From Phytophthora quininea (lineage: Eukaryota > Oomycota > Peronosporomycetes > Peronosporales > Peronosporaceae), in the NCBI GenBank assembly GCA_011947345.1, contig JAAVTG010000561.1, positions 1 through 64,000 on the forward strand: a DNA stretch of 64,000 nt, read 5' to 3'. The translations under genes and the position numbers were made by a program. Numbering within the stretch: position 1 is the first letter of the stretch; every line of letters begins with the position of its first letter. The notes beneath the pieces were generated by a model. The model was not told the DNA's origin and searched no databases. It worked only from the letters and a program-made list of their open reading frames with translations. Positions 14,141-24,900 of the stretch are shown here, in pieces.

Positions 14141-14943
14141 TTAACTTTGGAGTTTCTTTGAGATAAACTCAACAATGTGAAGCTCTGCGAAACGTTTGCT
14201 CAAAGTGCGATAACCGGCGCGTGATGGGATCAAATCTGCCAGCTCTTCGCCCTCAGCCGAAGTATGCTCGCGGAGCCTAAAATATCTACTCAGCATGGCA
14301 TACGTTGACGACCATCTCGTGCCCTGCTGAAGCACAGGCAGGAGTCGAGTTTTCTGGCTGAAAAACATATCAATCATAGCAAAAGTTAGTAAATAGTCAT
14401 TAAAGCACTAATATAAGAGTATTATCGCAACCGTGGCGCCTGTTTTAACGTTTGCAGCTTCCTCATCGACTGCTGCACTTGATCAAGTTGCTCTTCAAAA
14501 GGAAGGATAAACTCGCGCACGGCCAAATTCAACCGATGACTGGATCAACTGACAAGCAACACACCAATAAGACGGGCGAGTCGCTTGTTAACAGCGCATT
14601 TGTCTCCAACTAGAAAGCGCTTGATCGAGTGCCCCTCCAAAAACGGGCAAAAACAGTTGAATAGCAGCGATGTGGCCTTCCGCGTTGAGACGATCGTCGG
14701 GTTCATCCATGACTGGAGCCATGAATAGCAGCAGGCACCGCGGCTCGTTCTCCACCTCGTACAGCGAAGGACAGAATCCAACTGCCACATGCAAATCACA
14801 TAAGTGCCTACGCCTTGACCTTTTATCCAATCACATTCCAATAATTTATTTATTATATCTAATAGGATTCGTCCATTCGCGCAGTAATTCTGAGGCTGCC
14901 AGTCGGTAAAATGGAGGAGGACGACCACACGTCCGGCAGACAA
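14141..14943 (-). pseudogene. hAT transposase relic, central catalytic part
   Basis: Read on the minus strand, several frames in succession give hAT-family pieces. These are MDEPDDRLNAEGHIAAIQLF, then FLVGDKCAVNKRLARLIGV, CASHRLNLAV (after a frame change) and GTRWSSTYAMLSRYFRLRE. They align in the same order with the better preserved hAT gene at 62.5-64.0 kb, which has FLIGDNCGTNQ, VPLVGCASHRFNLA and ATRWSSTFAMLERYVK. Multiple stops and shifts show it is dead. The matching N-terminal BED-finger relic lies at 16.66-17.24 kb on the same strand, on the other side of the pogo-type element. Confidence 0.65.
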
Positions 14944-15199
14944 CTTCCCCAGAATCTATTACTGCTGTCGCCGCCGCCTCTAAAAAGCGCAGAAAACACT
15001 ATAGCTAGAGAAGCTTTGGATGAAGTAGAAGGTTTGAGCCAGCGAGAGGGGGCACGGCAGCAGGGGGCAAGCTCAAACTACGCGGAAGATTAGGTGGTTG
15101 CGAAGAGCACAACAGCCATCTGACCAATGTAGAAATAGAGTAACTTGGACTGCTCGTGCGTGACATAGCGCGCTACGTTTCGGCCGACGCAGCAATGCC

Positions 15200-16489
15200 A
15201 TAATAGTCCGTGGTACTTCTGCTTCCCTCGCTGGACGCTAAACGACTGGCGCAAGAAAAAGAGGACATCTAAAACTACGCTGGCAGCGAGAAACGTCTCT
15301 CGCGGGCGTGGACGCCCTGAGATGGTACCCTTTGTTACTGAGCTGGTCACCTTCATGAAAGACATGCGGAGGGACTCTGGGGCGCTAACTGTGAAGGTGA
15401 TGGCGGGATTCGCGCGTGACCAGCACTCCGAGTGGCTGGACACGTACCCCGCAAGCAAAAGAACGCTGTTACAGCGTACGAGTTGCTGCTTCGGCTGCTA
15501 CGCCGCTTCGCCTACCGTTACGGGTTCGTGCAGCGGACACCGAGCGGCTTAAAGGTAATACTGCTGTTTAAGTGTATAACTGCCACTAATATGTAGTTTT
15601 TGCTCTCCAAGGCCATGATTTGCTACTACTCTGTATTTGGCTACATACTGACGCTATAATTGTTGTCCATGGCGTGCTCAATAGGAGAAGCTCCAGGAGT
15701 TATTGGTAGTGCGGGATGACTTTGCAAAACATTTAAAACGAGCTATGGCTCTCTAGGCGCTGAGTTTGTCTACAATACCGATGAAACCGGTATTTATTAT
15801 GACTCTCCTCCATCTAAGATACTATCTGAGAAAGGTAAATCAGCATTCATCACGGCTGAGCAGAAACACTTGGCTAGGCTGACTACCGTTTGCACTATCC
15901 GTGCGGACGGCAAAAACTACCTCTGCTGTTTATTGTTCGAGGCGAACCTGGTGGGTAGATTGAAAAGGAAGAGCTAAAAATATATCCAAAAAGTAAAATG
16001 GTATCAGAGGTAATAATGTCGTATACTAATATTATTGTCTTGCTTTCCTTTTACCAGGGCACGTATACACAGTACAGCACAAGGCTTGGATGAATTACCG
16101 CGTGTGGAAATTCTATCTACACTCGCTACTGGCTCATCATATTTCGGAGGGGTCGGTTTTGCTGGTCGACAATCTCGAGTGCCACGTCTCAGCCGTGTCT
16201 GATGCTATCGTCTCCGACGAACTGAGCTCGACGCTATAAGCTCTGCCAAAACTCTACGTTTGTTTGCCAGCCTCTAGATGAAGGCATCATGGGGCCGCTC
16301 AAAGCAAAACTAAAGGAACTGTGGCTGACAGAAAGGCCACCGCCGCTTCAACAAGGCAGCTCCAGGCCGAAAAAGACTGCGAAACAGAAGCGACTCGAAA
16401 CGATCAACCGAGCCATAAAAGCTTGGCAATCGATCGAGTCGACAGCGGTCACCAAAGCGTTAAACAAAGCACTGCCAACTCAATTTTAA
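15200..16489 (+). mobile_element. pogo/Tigger-type DDE_1 transposase relic
   Basis: The plus strand shows, in order, a basic helix-turn-helix-like N-terminus (RGRGRPEMVPFVTELVTFMK, near 15300-15360) and the first catalytic region VYNTDETGIYYDSPPSKIL (near 15770-15830). Then comes LTTVCTIRADGKNYLCCLLF (near 15880-15940), the second-Asp region VLLVDNLECHVS (16150-16190) and NSTFVCQPLDEGIMGPLKAK, ending with a Lys-rich tail and TAA at 16487-16489. This order is that of DDE_1 (pogo/CENP-B/Jerky) transposases. Frames change between blocks and TAA interrupts near 16238, so it is not functional. I did not find convincing terminal inverted repeats, so outer limits are approximate. It sits between two halves of a minus-strand hAT relic. 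Confidence 0.7.
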
Positions 16490-16659
16490 TAAAAATTGGT
16501 TTGCCTTTCTATTTTGTTGCCTAAAATTTAGTATCATTAAATCACAAGAGAAACAATGTATCCAATTACTGTGTGCCTGCATGTGGCAGTTACATTCTGT
16601 CCGTCACTGCAGCATGCCATCACAGCAAGATAATCCATGGATCCATGGCTCCAGCCATT

Positions 16660-17235
16660 GAGAATTAACTTGAACTTCGGAGGTATCTACTCGCCGATGG
16701 ACTCCTCAGCGCCTTTCGTTGCGCTCTCCATGTTGCTGTACAACGTGTCGGCAGACACAGAGGGTAGTTTAGTAAAAATGACGTGCATAATAATGTAAAT
16801 GTTAGTAGTCGGCAAGAAATCAACAAACAAATGATAAACCTACCGTCTTGTCTCCTCCGAATCGCAAATATGAAAGGGAGATTGCACGTCACAATTCAGC
16901 GAGGTCAACCGTACCGGTTGGTAGCCTTCTGGCTGACTCAAGGCACCAGTGTTCCCGTGGCTGCAGCGCTTGCGTCACGCATCGCAGCCTCATAGTTGGT
17001 GTGCGTGTCGCGTACATGAGACACGAGAATCGTGTAGCCCGTCTTTGGCTGTTGTTTCACGGTGCTTTTCGCATCCCTTGCACGCTTGGTATCTCGTAGG
17101 ATCGCCTTGCTCGTACAGAGCGAGCGAGAAGTAGAAGTGAGCGACTTGCTTCGGTGAGAAGAGGCGGTTGGGCAGAGAATCCGCAAGCATGGTGCTGAGA
17201 GGTGGTTGTGTGACGGTTGCGGGGCTTGATTTCAA
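16660..17235 (-). pseudogene. hAT transposase relic, N-terminal BED zinc-finger part
   Basis: On the minus strand, from about 17200 downwards, one frame gives FYFSLALYEQGDPTRYQACKGC. After a frame change another gives KTGYTILVSHVRDTHTNYEA. Together these are a BED-type zinc finger (C-x2-C ... H-x4-H) as found at the start of hAT transposases. The fully matching module, LVSHLKDKHDS, appears at the window end in the larger hAT gene. A hydrophobic, disrupted continuation runs to about 16660. Its orientation and order make it the N-terminal half of the relic at 14.1-14.9 kb, with the pogo-type element in between. Confidence 0.5.
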
Positions 17236-17619
17236 CTCTAAAAGTGAGGCAAATGTTGTCAGGTGTGACTACAGAGCGAATTGCTGGCTGTCAGCGCTTC
17301 ACAGAATTGTTGGTTGGAAAACTGCTTAGGATTGATGCTGAATTTTTACCATTTTTTAAATTATTACTATTTTTATAAAATTTGTTTGTGAAATATTAAG
17401 ACTACTACTAGAGACTTGCTGTCTGTCCGTTTGTCTGTCGGTCGGTCGGTCCGTCGCCGAGTTTCGATGGACAAGATCCGGCGCTGCCATTGGCTGCCGA
17501 GCGGAGCGAAGGCGACCCGAGACGTGGACCACACCAATAGTACGGTGGTCCACACCAAACGTACTTAATGAAGAGGTCAGCAGTAGTCCACACACACGTA
17601 GTCCACACACAACCAAACC

Positions 17620-19831
17620 CAAACGCGATGAAGCGTGGGAACGTTACCTGCGCTCGCTTGCGAAGACGATGCTATACAAGGACATCCCCAAGGAGTTCGT
17701 TTCGAAAGAGAAGCAGTGGGTTCGGCGCAACCAGTATAGAGCGGCACTCGAAAGAATAATCCATGTAACCTCCCCGGACGTCGAGAAGTTTTTCCTCCGA
17801 ATATTGCTCTGTAATCGAAGAGAGCCTACATCGTTCGAGAGTTTACGGACAGTTAACGGCGTCGTATGTCCCACGTTTAGAGACACAGCGTTACAATTGG
17901 GATACCTGGACAACGAACAATGTGGGTTGCATGCATGACAGAGGCTGCAAGTTTTCAGATCCCATACCAACTTCGACAGCTCTTCAGTACACTGTTAGTG
18001 TACTCGATGCCAAGAGATGTCCGTGGGTTGTGGGACCAATTCTATGAGGAATTCAATCGGGACATAGCGCATAAGCACCGGAACCTCCCCGAGTCTACAC
18101 GGGAGACTGTGGTGATGTTTGAGACGCTAAAAAGCGTGAACGATTTCCTAAAGGTGAGTGGGTATGCTGTGACCGATTTTGACCTTCCGCAGTTGAGTGA
18201 TTTCCCGAGTTTGGTTCGAGAGTCTCTTCTCGACAACAATCTCATACGCCGCGAGAAAGGCTACAGCGCAAGGACATTGGAGGCTATTGTTCGCGACGAG
18301 GCCAAACTCAACGAAGGGCAGAAAGCCGTATTCGACCAGATCATACAAGCCGTCGAAGCCGTGGGATATCGATGACCAGTGCTTCGCGTAACGACGGGGG
18401 TAGTTCATCCACGCGGGAAGTTTCACAAAAGTTTCTTTTGTTGATGAGCCTGGTGGAACGGGAAAGTCTACACTACTTCGACGCATTTTGGCCAGGGTGC
18501 GTCTGGATGGGAAGATTGCACTTGCTGTTGCGTCCAGTGGAATTGCATCTCCACTTCCCATGGGCGGGCGTACGGCGCATTCTACTTTCAAAATTCCGCT
18601 GAAACTGGACAAGGATTCTACGTGTTCGATTTTCAAACAGTCGCACCTGCGCAAGCTTATCCAGCAGACCAGCTTGGTCATTTGGGATGAAGCTCCGATG
18701 ACCCATCGCCACGCGTTTGAGGCTATCGACCGAACGCTGCGAGACATTATGGACAACCCCAGGGAGCCTTTCGGCGGAAAGGTTTTTGTCCTCTCAGGAG
18801 ATCTCAGCCAGATCCTTCCTGTCGTGAAGAGAGGCACGCCTGCAGAAACGATCAACGTGTGTATAAAGGAATCGCCTCTGTGGAGACATTTTTGCAGGTT
18901 CGGTTAAAGAACATGCGCATTGGGAGCGAGGGGACAGGAGAAAGCGACGAGGATATCCTGTCTTTCTCTGATTTTGTGCTTGCCGTTGGTGAGGGTCGGC
19001 ACGAAAACGTGCTGATCTTGGCAATGACTACATCGAGATTCCTGCTGATATGCTGATCCCGAATCCTCCTGTAGAAGACGACGAGGACGAGGAAATAGCT
19101 CCAGGGGCAACACCAAGGGGTATGACCCGCATCATTGACGCAATGTATGCCGACGTTGCGAATCCGGAGGTAGCGACGGATGAATATTTCGCCAGCCGGA
19201 CGATTTTGACGACTACGAATGAGACGGTACGGAGAATCAACGAGGCAGTCGCAGCTCGACTTCCGGAGGCAGCGCGGGAGTATTTGTCGGTGGACTCGGT
19301 GGAGGAGGATGACGGAACGTTGTTCGAGCAGGAGTTTCTCCACTCGGTGAACATGAATGGGATTCCACCTCACAGACTGCTGCTCAAGAAGGGCATCCCC
19401 ATCATGATGAGAAATCTGAACCCGGATCTTGGACTGTGCAACGGGACGCGTCTACGAATCGTCGGCTTGAAGGACCACGTCATTCGAGCAACAATTATTA
19501 CTGGAGAACGAACAGGTCAAGAAGTACTCATCCCGAGAATTATGTTCGTGAGCGACGACGACAACTCCGATTTCCCCTTCCGGCTACGACGAAAGCAGCT
19601 CCCCGTGCAACCAGCATTCGCCATGACGATTAACAAGGACCAAGGTCAGACGGTGTTAAACTTGGGGCTGTACTTGGCTTCCCGTGCTTTTCGCATGGCC
19701 AATTGTATGTGGCGTTGTCTCGCGTGACCTTCCGAAGCAAGTTCAAGGCGTTGATTGAGTATCCAGAGTTCGTAGACCCGGACGGAGGAGTGCACACGAG
19801 AAACATCGTGTACACGCAGATTTTCGATTAG
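17620..19831 (+). pseudogene. Helitron PIF1-like helicase relic
   Basis: From about 17627 the plus strand encodes the Helitron helicase region. It contains EAWERYLRSLAKTMLYKDIP, LRTVNGVVCPTF, then FQIPYQLRQLFSTLLVY (after one missing base near 17925). Further on are the Walker A motif DEPGGTGKST (near 18440-18470), the Walker B-type LVIWDEAPMTH (near 18680), FVLSGDLSQILPVV, and the C-terminal FAMTINKDQGQT followed by YVALSRVTFRSKFKALIEYP. It stops at 19829-19831. This is the SF1B helicase half of Helitron RepHel proteins. The HUH replication-initiator half is missing upstream. At least five frame breaks are present, so it is a relic or badly sequenced. Confidence 0.75.
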
Positions 19832-19999
19832 GAGTCGAGGTGCATTGCTAGGCTAGATGTAGTAGCTTGCCACTGCGAACTGGAACCTAGCTTTATGTCG
19901 GACAAATGGCACTTGGCAATTTTCATGTTTTATAAATATTTTTACGCCTGTATGTTTTAGATTAAACTACTTAGTAATTCGTGCGAAAAGCTACATCAT

Positions 20000-20072
20000 C
20001 CCGCCGGAGCGTAGCGGAGGCGGGCGGTCCACACAGCTGCATCCAACCTAACCCACCGCCGCGAAGTGGCGG
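20000..20072 (+). repeat. GC-rich hairpins, possible Helitron 3' terminal structure
   Basis: Two stem-loops lie about 170 bases after the helicase stop. One is CCCGCC ... GGCGGG at 20000-20024 with an AGCGTAGC-containing loop. The other is CCGCC ... GGCGG at 20056-20072. Helitrons end in a short GC-rich hairpin about ten bases before a CTRR terminus. The hairpin form and position fit, but I do not see a clear CTRR end, so the boundary is unresolved. Confidence 0.35.
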
Positions 20073-20118
20073 CGCTCGGCTCGTAAATAATTTGGTATGA
20101 AAATAGCAATCATTTTCG

Positions 20119-20157
20119 GAACTGGAACTGACATTGAGTCAATGTCAGTTCCAGTTC
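20119..20157. repeat. perfect 19-bp inverted repeat (palindrome)
   Basis: The arm GAACTGGAACTGACATTGA (20119-20137) is followed by a single G and then by its exact reverse complement (20139-20157). The 39-base unit can form a near loop-free cruciform or, if transcribed, a stem. It lies just past the Helitron-like hairpins. It may be a MITE core, an element terminus or a small-RNA source; nothing in the sequence decides between these. Confidence 0.85.
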
Positions 20158-20722
20158 AGTGTCATTGACTTTGTTCGAAGGGTGTACATTTCTTACGCGC
20201 TGGTGACTTGTTTTCAACGTTACAACGATGACCTCGAGATTGAGGATAGTCTGCCTTACTGACCCTCCGAAAGCGGTATGAAGGCGAGGTGGTAGATGCT
20301 GCCTTTCTCGGTTTACTTACTACGAGACGACGCTGACGAATATGTGGTGAATTCAGATGAATGAGACGAGCAACGAGGTGGGAATCATCCAGCAGGGCAA
20401 GAAGTTCCAGGTGCTGGCGTCTGCTGAATTGAAGTTGCTCAGAGCTCTAGGCTGGGCAAGTTAACACTACTGCTGCACGTAGTGCGATGCTAACAACGAT
20501 TGGAAATTCATTTTTTTTTTAAACCGCGACTGTTGCGTTATGGCTTCTTCAAAGCAATACTGCAGACCAGCACGGATAGTGGTCTACAGGGATGCACTTT
20601 AACAAATATGCACAAGGCTTTAAACCAAGCAAGCTAGATTTGAAAATGGATAGCGCCCTTGTTTGTACATGGAGGACAGCGCAAGCTTTACGCTCCGAGC
20701 ATAATCGCCATATTTCTCGGGT

Positions 20723-21440
20723 TTACAAAATACAGCATTGTGACTCGTCGCTCTCTTCGAGCAGTCCGGAGTCGCGCTCGATCTCCTTGATGAGGTAGGT
20801 AAACACTTCGTCTAAACAAACATCGATTAATCCAACCGCTTCACTGCAACAACCACTGCCTGTCACCACGTACTGATGTTCTCGTTGTCTTTTCGAGCAC
20901 TCCACGAACGGGCACTCCCAATTGCTCGCCAGCACTTGGCCTTCTTCTACAGTCACCTCCGCAAGTCACCGCGGTCAACAACCTAATGCACCCACCAACA
21001 ACTGCAACTGCCCCACCTGGCCTTCTCCTGCCCATACCCGCGGGGCTTCCGAGCCGAGCATGTTCATCAGCTCTCATTGATCAGCTTGAGCTTCTCGAAC
21101 GATGCGCGGGACCCGATTGAGTACACCAGCACGTAGCCATGCACACCCACCGACGCCGCCTGCGAGAAGTTGGCGTACTCGTCCTGCACGCCACAACGCT
21201 ATTAGAATTTGACGATTGGGAATACAACTATTGCAATAACCGCCGCACCATGCCGGCCGTGTCCACAATGTCCGTGACAAAGTGGGCGTTGCGCACGCGG
21301 ATGGTCTTGTGGAAGGTGTTCTCGATGGTGGGGTCGTAGTTCTCCACGAAGCGGTTCTCCACGAAGCACGTGGTCAGCGACGACTTGCCCACGCCCGGGT
21401 AGCCCAGCACCGTGAGCTTGCGCTGCACCTCCACCGGCAT
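20723..21440 (-). CDS. Rheb-like small GTPase (frameshifted)
   Basis: Four exons (21249-21440, 21038-21183, 20874-20992, 20723-20811) give about 182 residues, the size of Rheb. Rheb binds GTP and activates TORC1 at endomembranes. Visible motifs are the P-loop GYPGVGKSSL, switch-I DPTIENTF, DTAGM before the switch-II segment DEYANFSQAASVGVHGYVLV, and a C-terminal CCIL CaaX box for farnesylation. Asn/Lys of NKxD appear as VVDRGDL, which is unusual. Start is the ATG at 21440; upstream in-frame sequence lacks another ATG. Single missing bases occur near 21065 (before ELMNMLG), 20960 (before VTVEEGQ) and 20890. Introns are 65, 45 and 62 nt; total phase is consistent only if these three bases are restored. 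Confidence 0.85.
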
Positions 21441-21945
21441 CTCGACTAAGCGGCGGAACGGCGAAAGCGGCACTGGGCAGCAGCAGAGACAGCAGACGAA
21501 CAGTCAGCAAGAATGCGGCGGCGGCTGGGCGTGCTTCAGAAACGAGCCGAATTTGGATTGGTCAAAATCAGCTACACCGACCCCTATTGGCCTTTCTCTT
21601 GTACTGGATCGGCAACTTGAATACGGCAGACACCTGACCGTACTGCGCATGCAACCTGCTCTTCTTGCCGATCCGAACTTCGCCAGGCCCATTGTAGTGC
21701 TTCCTCTCCTACATCAGCGAGCCAAACTCCGTCATGCCTATCGTAGCCGTCAGAGCGCATCCACGTCATCAGCATAGAAGTCATTCTTTCAAGGTGTCCG
21801 TATTGATAGTATTAATGTTATAGGTTGAATGACTGACCATCTGATCTATAGAGTCATTAAAACCAATACAAAGAGTGATTGTCTGAGCTCCATCCCCGCA
21901 TAGGCGAAACCGCATCCAACGCGCCGCAGCTAGCTACGGACCTCC
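21441..21945. other. divergent promoter region between Rheb and Sec16
   Basis: This is a 505-base spacer between divergent start codons. ATTGG boxes occur around 21556 and 21585. I see no gene in it; short open frames here have no recognisable content. Confidence 0.45.
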
Positions 21946-24900
21946 ATGGACGGGGGCCGCGGCTTCTTCTCCTCCGACGCCGCCCCGCCGGGGCCGGGGC
22001 CACACGCACGCGCCCCGTCAGCGCCAACACGCGGCTGCGCCAGAAGCCGCCGGCCGCCAGCCAGGACTTCTTCGCGTCGCTAGGCATCGACCCGCAGACA
22101 TCTCGCTCCCGCACGGGCAGCAGCGCCAGCACCAGCAGCAACCGCAGCTTTAGTAACGTTACCTCGCGCACTGGACCGTTGGGGCTCCTCCAGCCCCTCT
22201 CCGCCACCTGCACCGACATCCTCGTTAGCTGCTTCACCTCAGATCGGCGGCTGGAGATCCGGCGGATTGGCCGCTCAGAGGACGAGCTCGACGTCCTCCA
22301 TGACGCTGGGAGGCGTCCAGAGGCCGGTGTCGGCGTCTATGACGTTTGGGGAGACGCAGAGGACCTCTCCGTCCATGAAGCTGACGAGTGGAGGGCTGCA
22401 CAGACCTGCCTCGGCATCGTCCATGACGTTGACGTCGCCTGTAGCAGGGATGAGTTTATCTACGAGACACACAGCAACTAGCGTGTCGAGTACGACGAGT
22501 ATTAGGGGACTAAGTGTGAGCAGTGTAACGAGTGGAGCGACGAATGCGAGGACGCTCACGGGGGCTGCCAAGACCAAGCCGACGCAGTTGTTCTCGATGG
22601 ATACTGAAGAGCTGTACAGTGACGATGGGTGGGGAGTGGACTCACCTACGGCGGTGCTTTCAAACCCCGAGGAATCGAAGCAGAAAGAGACGAAGCGTGG
22701 GCAGGACGAGTTTGCATGGGCTGATGATGACGACGCGTTCGCGTCTCCCGTAGGTAAAACTGCTACTCCTGCGCAACCCGCGCAGGCGAATGCTGGAGAG
22801 AGTCATGTAGCGTTTGCACACTCAAGTGGGGTTTCCGCTAGCGCTGCATTCGAAGCGAAGGTTGAGTCAACGCCGCCGGCCAATGAGTTCGCATGGGGAG
22901 ATGACGATGAGCTATTAGTGTCGCCTGTTGCCAAGACTACTCCAGCGCCTCAGCCGAGTGAGCAATCTGCGTTCCAACCAGTTACTACTACGGAAAGTTC
23001 ATTCGAATCAAAGGTAGATCCAACACCTCCGGCGCCTGCTGCTGAGTTTGCGTGGGCTGATGACGACGAGGCGTTTGCTTCTCCCGTCGCAAAGACTGCT
23101 GCGCCTGCGCAGTCTAGCTCCACGACAAACACTTCGATTACTTCGAATACTATTACATTCGCTGCTGCAACTGGATCGTCCAGTGTCAGTGCGTTTGAGA
23201 CGAAGACTGAGTCAGCGTTTCCGACACCGGCTGATGAATTTGCTTGGGCAGACGATGACGATGCATTTGCGTCACCCGTTGCGAAGACTGGTGCACCTCT
23301 TCTGTCCCAGCCGCCGACATCGAGTGCGAATGCGTTTGGGACTGCGACTGAGTCGGTGGGAAGCATGCAGGCGGGGTCGGAGGTAGCGACATCAACCTCG
23401 TACCGATCTAGTGAGCCGTATCATCAACCTCAAAGTGGGCAGTGGGAGCCACAGCATGAATCTCGGGATCATGGCGTTGTTGTCGAGGAAAAAGTAACCG
23501 CAGCATCTAGCATGGTGACTACAGTTACCTCATCTGGCACTATTGCTGCTCCTCCTGTAGAACTTACCAGCCCTGGTGGTGCCGCTGCTGGCGAATATTG
23601 GGGGATGCTAACGATGACGAGCTTTTTGATCATGACGACCACGCAGATGAAGAATGGGATGAAACCATAAAGGCAACTCAAAGTGTGTCCACAGCCGACA
23701 AGCCACTTGTCGGATCTTCCGGGACATCTTTGCCTAGCCACGATACGTCATTCAACCTGTCTGCTCCGCCACTACCTCCTGGTGCGATGCCGATCAAAGA
23801 GGGAGAACCTACATCAGAACAGAAAGCAGACTCATTCGTGAACGCTTCGTTAGCAACGTCAAGCATGACCCAGGCCCAAGAAGAGTTGGCTACTCAACCA
23901 TCTGAAGTCATTCCCGAGGCATCGATGCAATCGTCTGACTTGATGCATGGGATTCAAGAGACGAGGGCTGCACCGCAGTTTGATGCACACAGCTCTCCGT
24001 TTTCTAACGCTATTGCCGCGCATCCGACCAACGATGAAGACCTAATGTATTTCCCGATGTGCCACCAAGCGCGAGCTTCGTTCACACGCCGACTGGAACA
24101 GGAGGGCCGTTTGGACGTGTGCCATCTTCTCACGGCAAGGAAGATACGAGCTTTCAAGAGGAGTTCCCAAGTAGTACGGCGCTAAACGAAGATGCCAAAG
24201 CTGCAGGTGAGGTTCAAGTAATGGAGAGCGTGACATGGGATACAGGATCGGTGCGCTCCAACCACGGTCCTTCGGATGACACAGCTGAGCACGATGATGA
24301 CACTCAGCATGCTGCTCATCATGGTCAGGATGATGAAGAAGAGCGGGATTCTGTTGTGTCTTTTCAGGGAGCAATTCGTTTTCCCATCTACAGGGCGCCC
24401 TTCTTCATTGTATGGAGGATCTCAGTCGTCGTTTGCGAGTCATCGTATGTACCAGTCGTCCACGGCAAGTACCGACCATGATGGTAGCTCGATAGCCTCC
24501 GTTGGTGTGTCCTCAGCGGGTGCTACCTTTGGGGGTTCGGAACGTGTAAGTGAGGGCGGAGCTTTTTCTGACGGCACAGTTTCCGAGACGCCTAGTCTGG
24601 TGGATTCTTCAAATGCTAGTACGGCATTTGGAACAGATTTCCCGTCTGTGAGTGAGGGTCAATTCTCAGCGCCTGGAACGACCATTGGTGGATCGGATAA
24701 CGCCAGTGATGGAGGGTTTTCCGATGGGAACGCGTCGGAGACTACGAGCATGTGCGAGTCTGTAAACACGAACCCGAGATTCGTGTCAGAGTTCAGTTCT
24801 TCAAGTGGACACTACGTGACAGAGAGTGTTGAACACCGAGACGTCCAGGAGCCGTTTGCATCTTCTGCTGCGACGTCCGACATGGCAACTACACATAACG

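Larger units (their letters stand above)
19832..20722. other. repeat-derived spacer
   Basis: This holds the probable Helitron 3' region (hairpins at 20000-20072) and a perfect palindrome at 20119-20157. From 20160 to 20722 I see no convincing gene. A 35-codon plus-strand ORF at about 20357-20464 is too short to support. Confidence 0.4.

Noticed and set aside
17410..17455. TGTC/GGTC-rich stretch as an element end or regulatory repeat
   Set aside because: It is a short imperfect simple repeat; no matching copy or symmetry at the other end of the Helitron-like segment supports a boundary.
20357..20464. 35-codon plus-strand gene starting MNETSNEVG
   Set aside because: Too short, no homology, and no second exon joins in phase.
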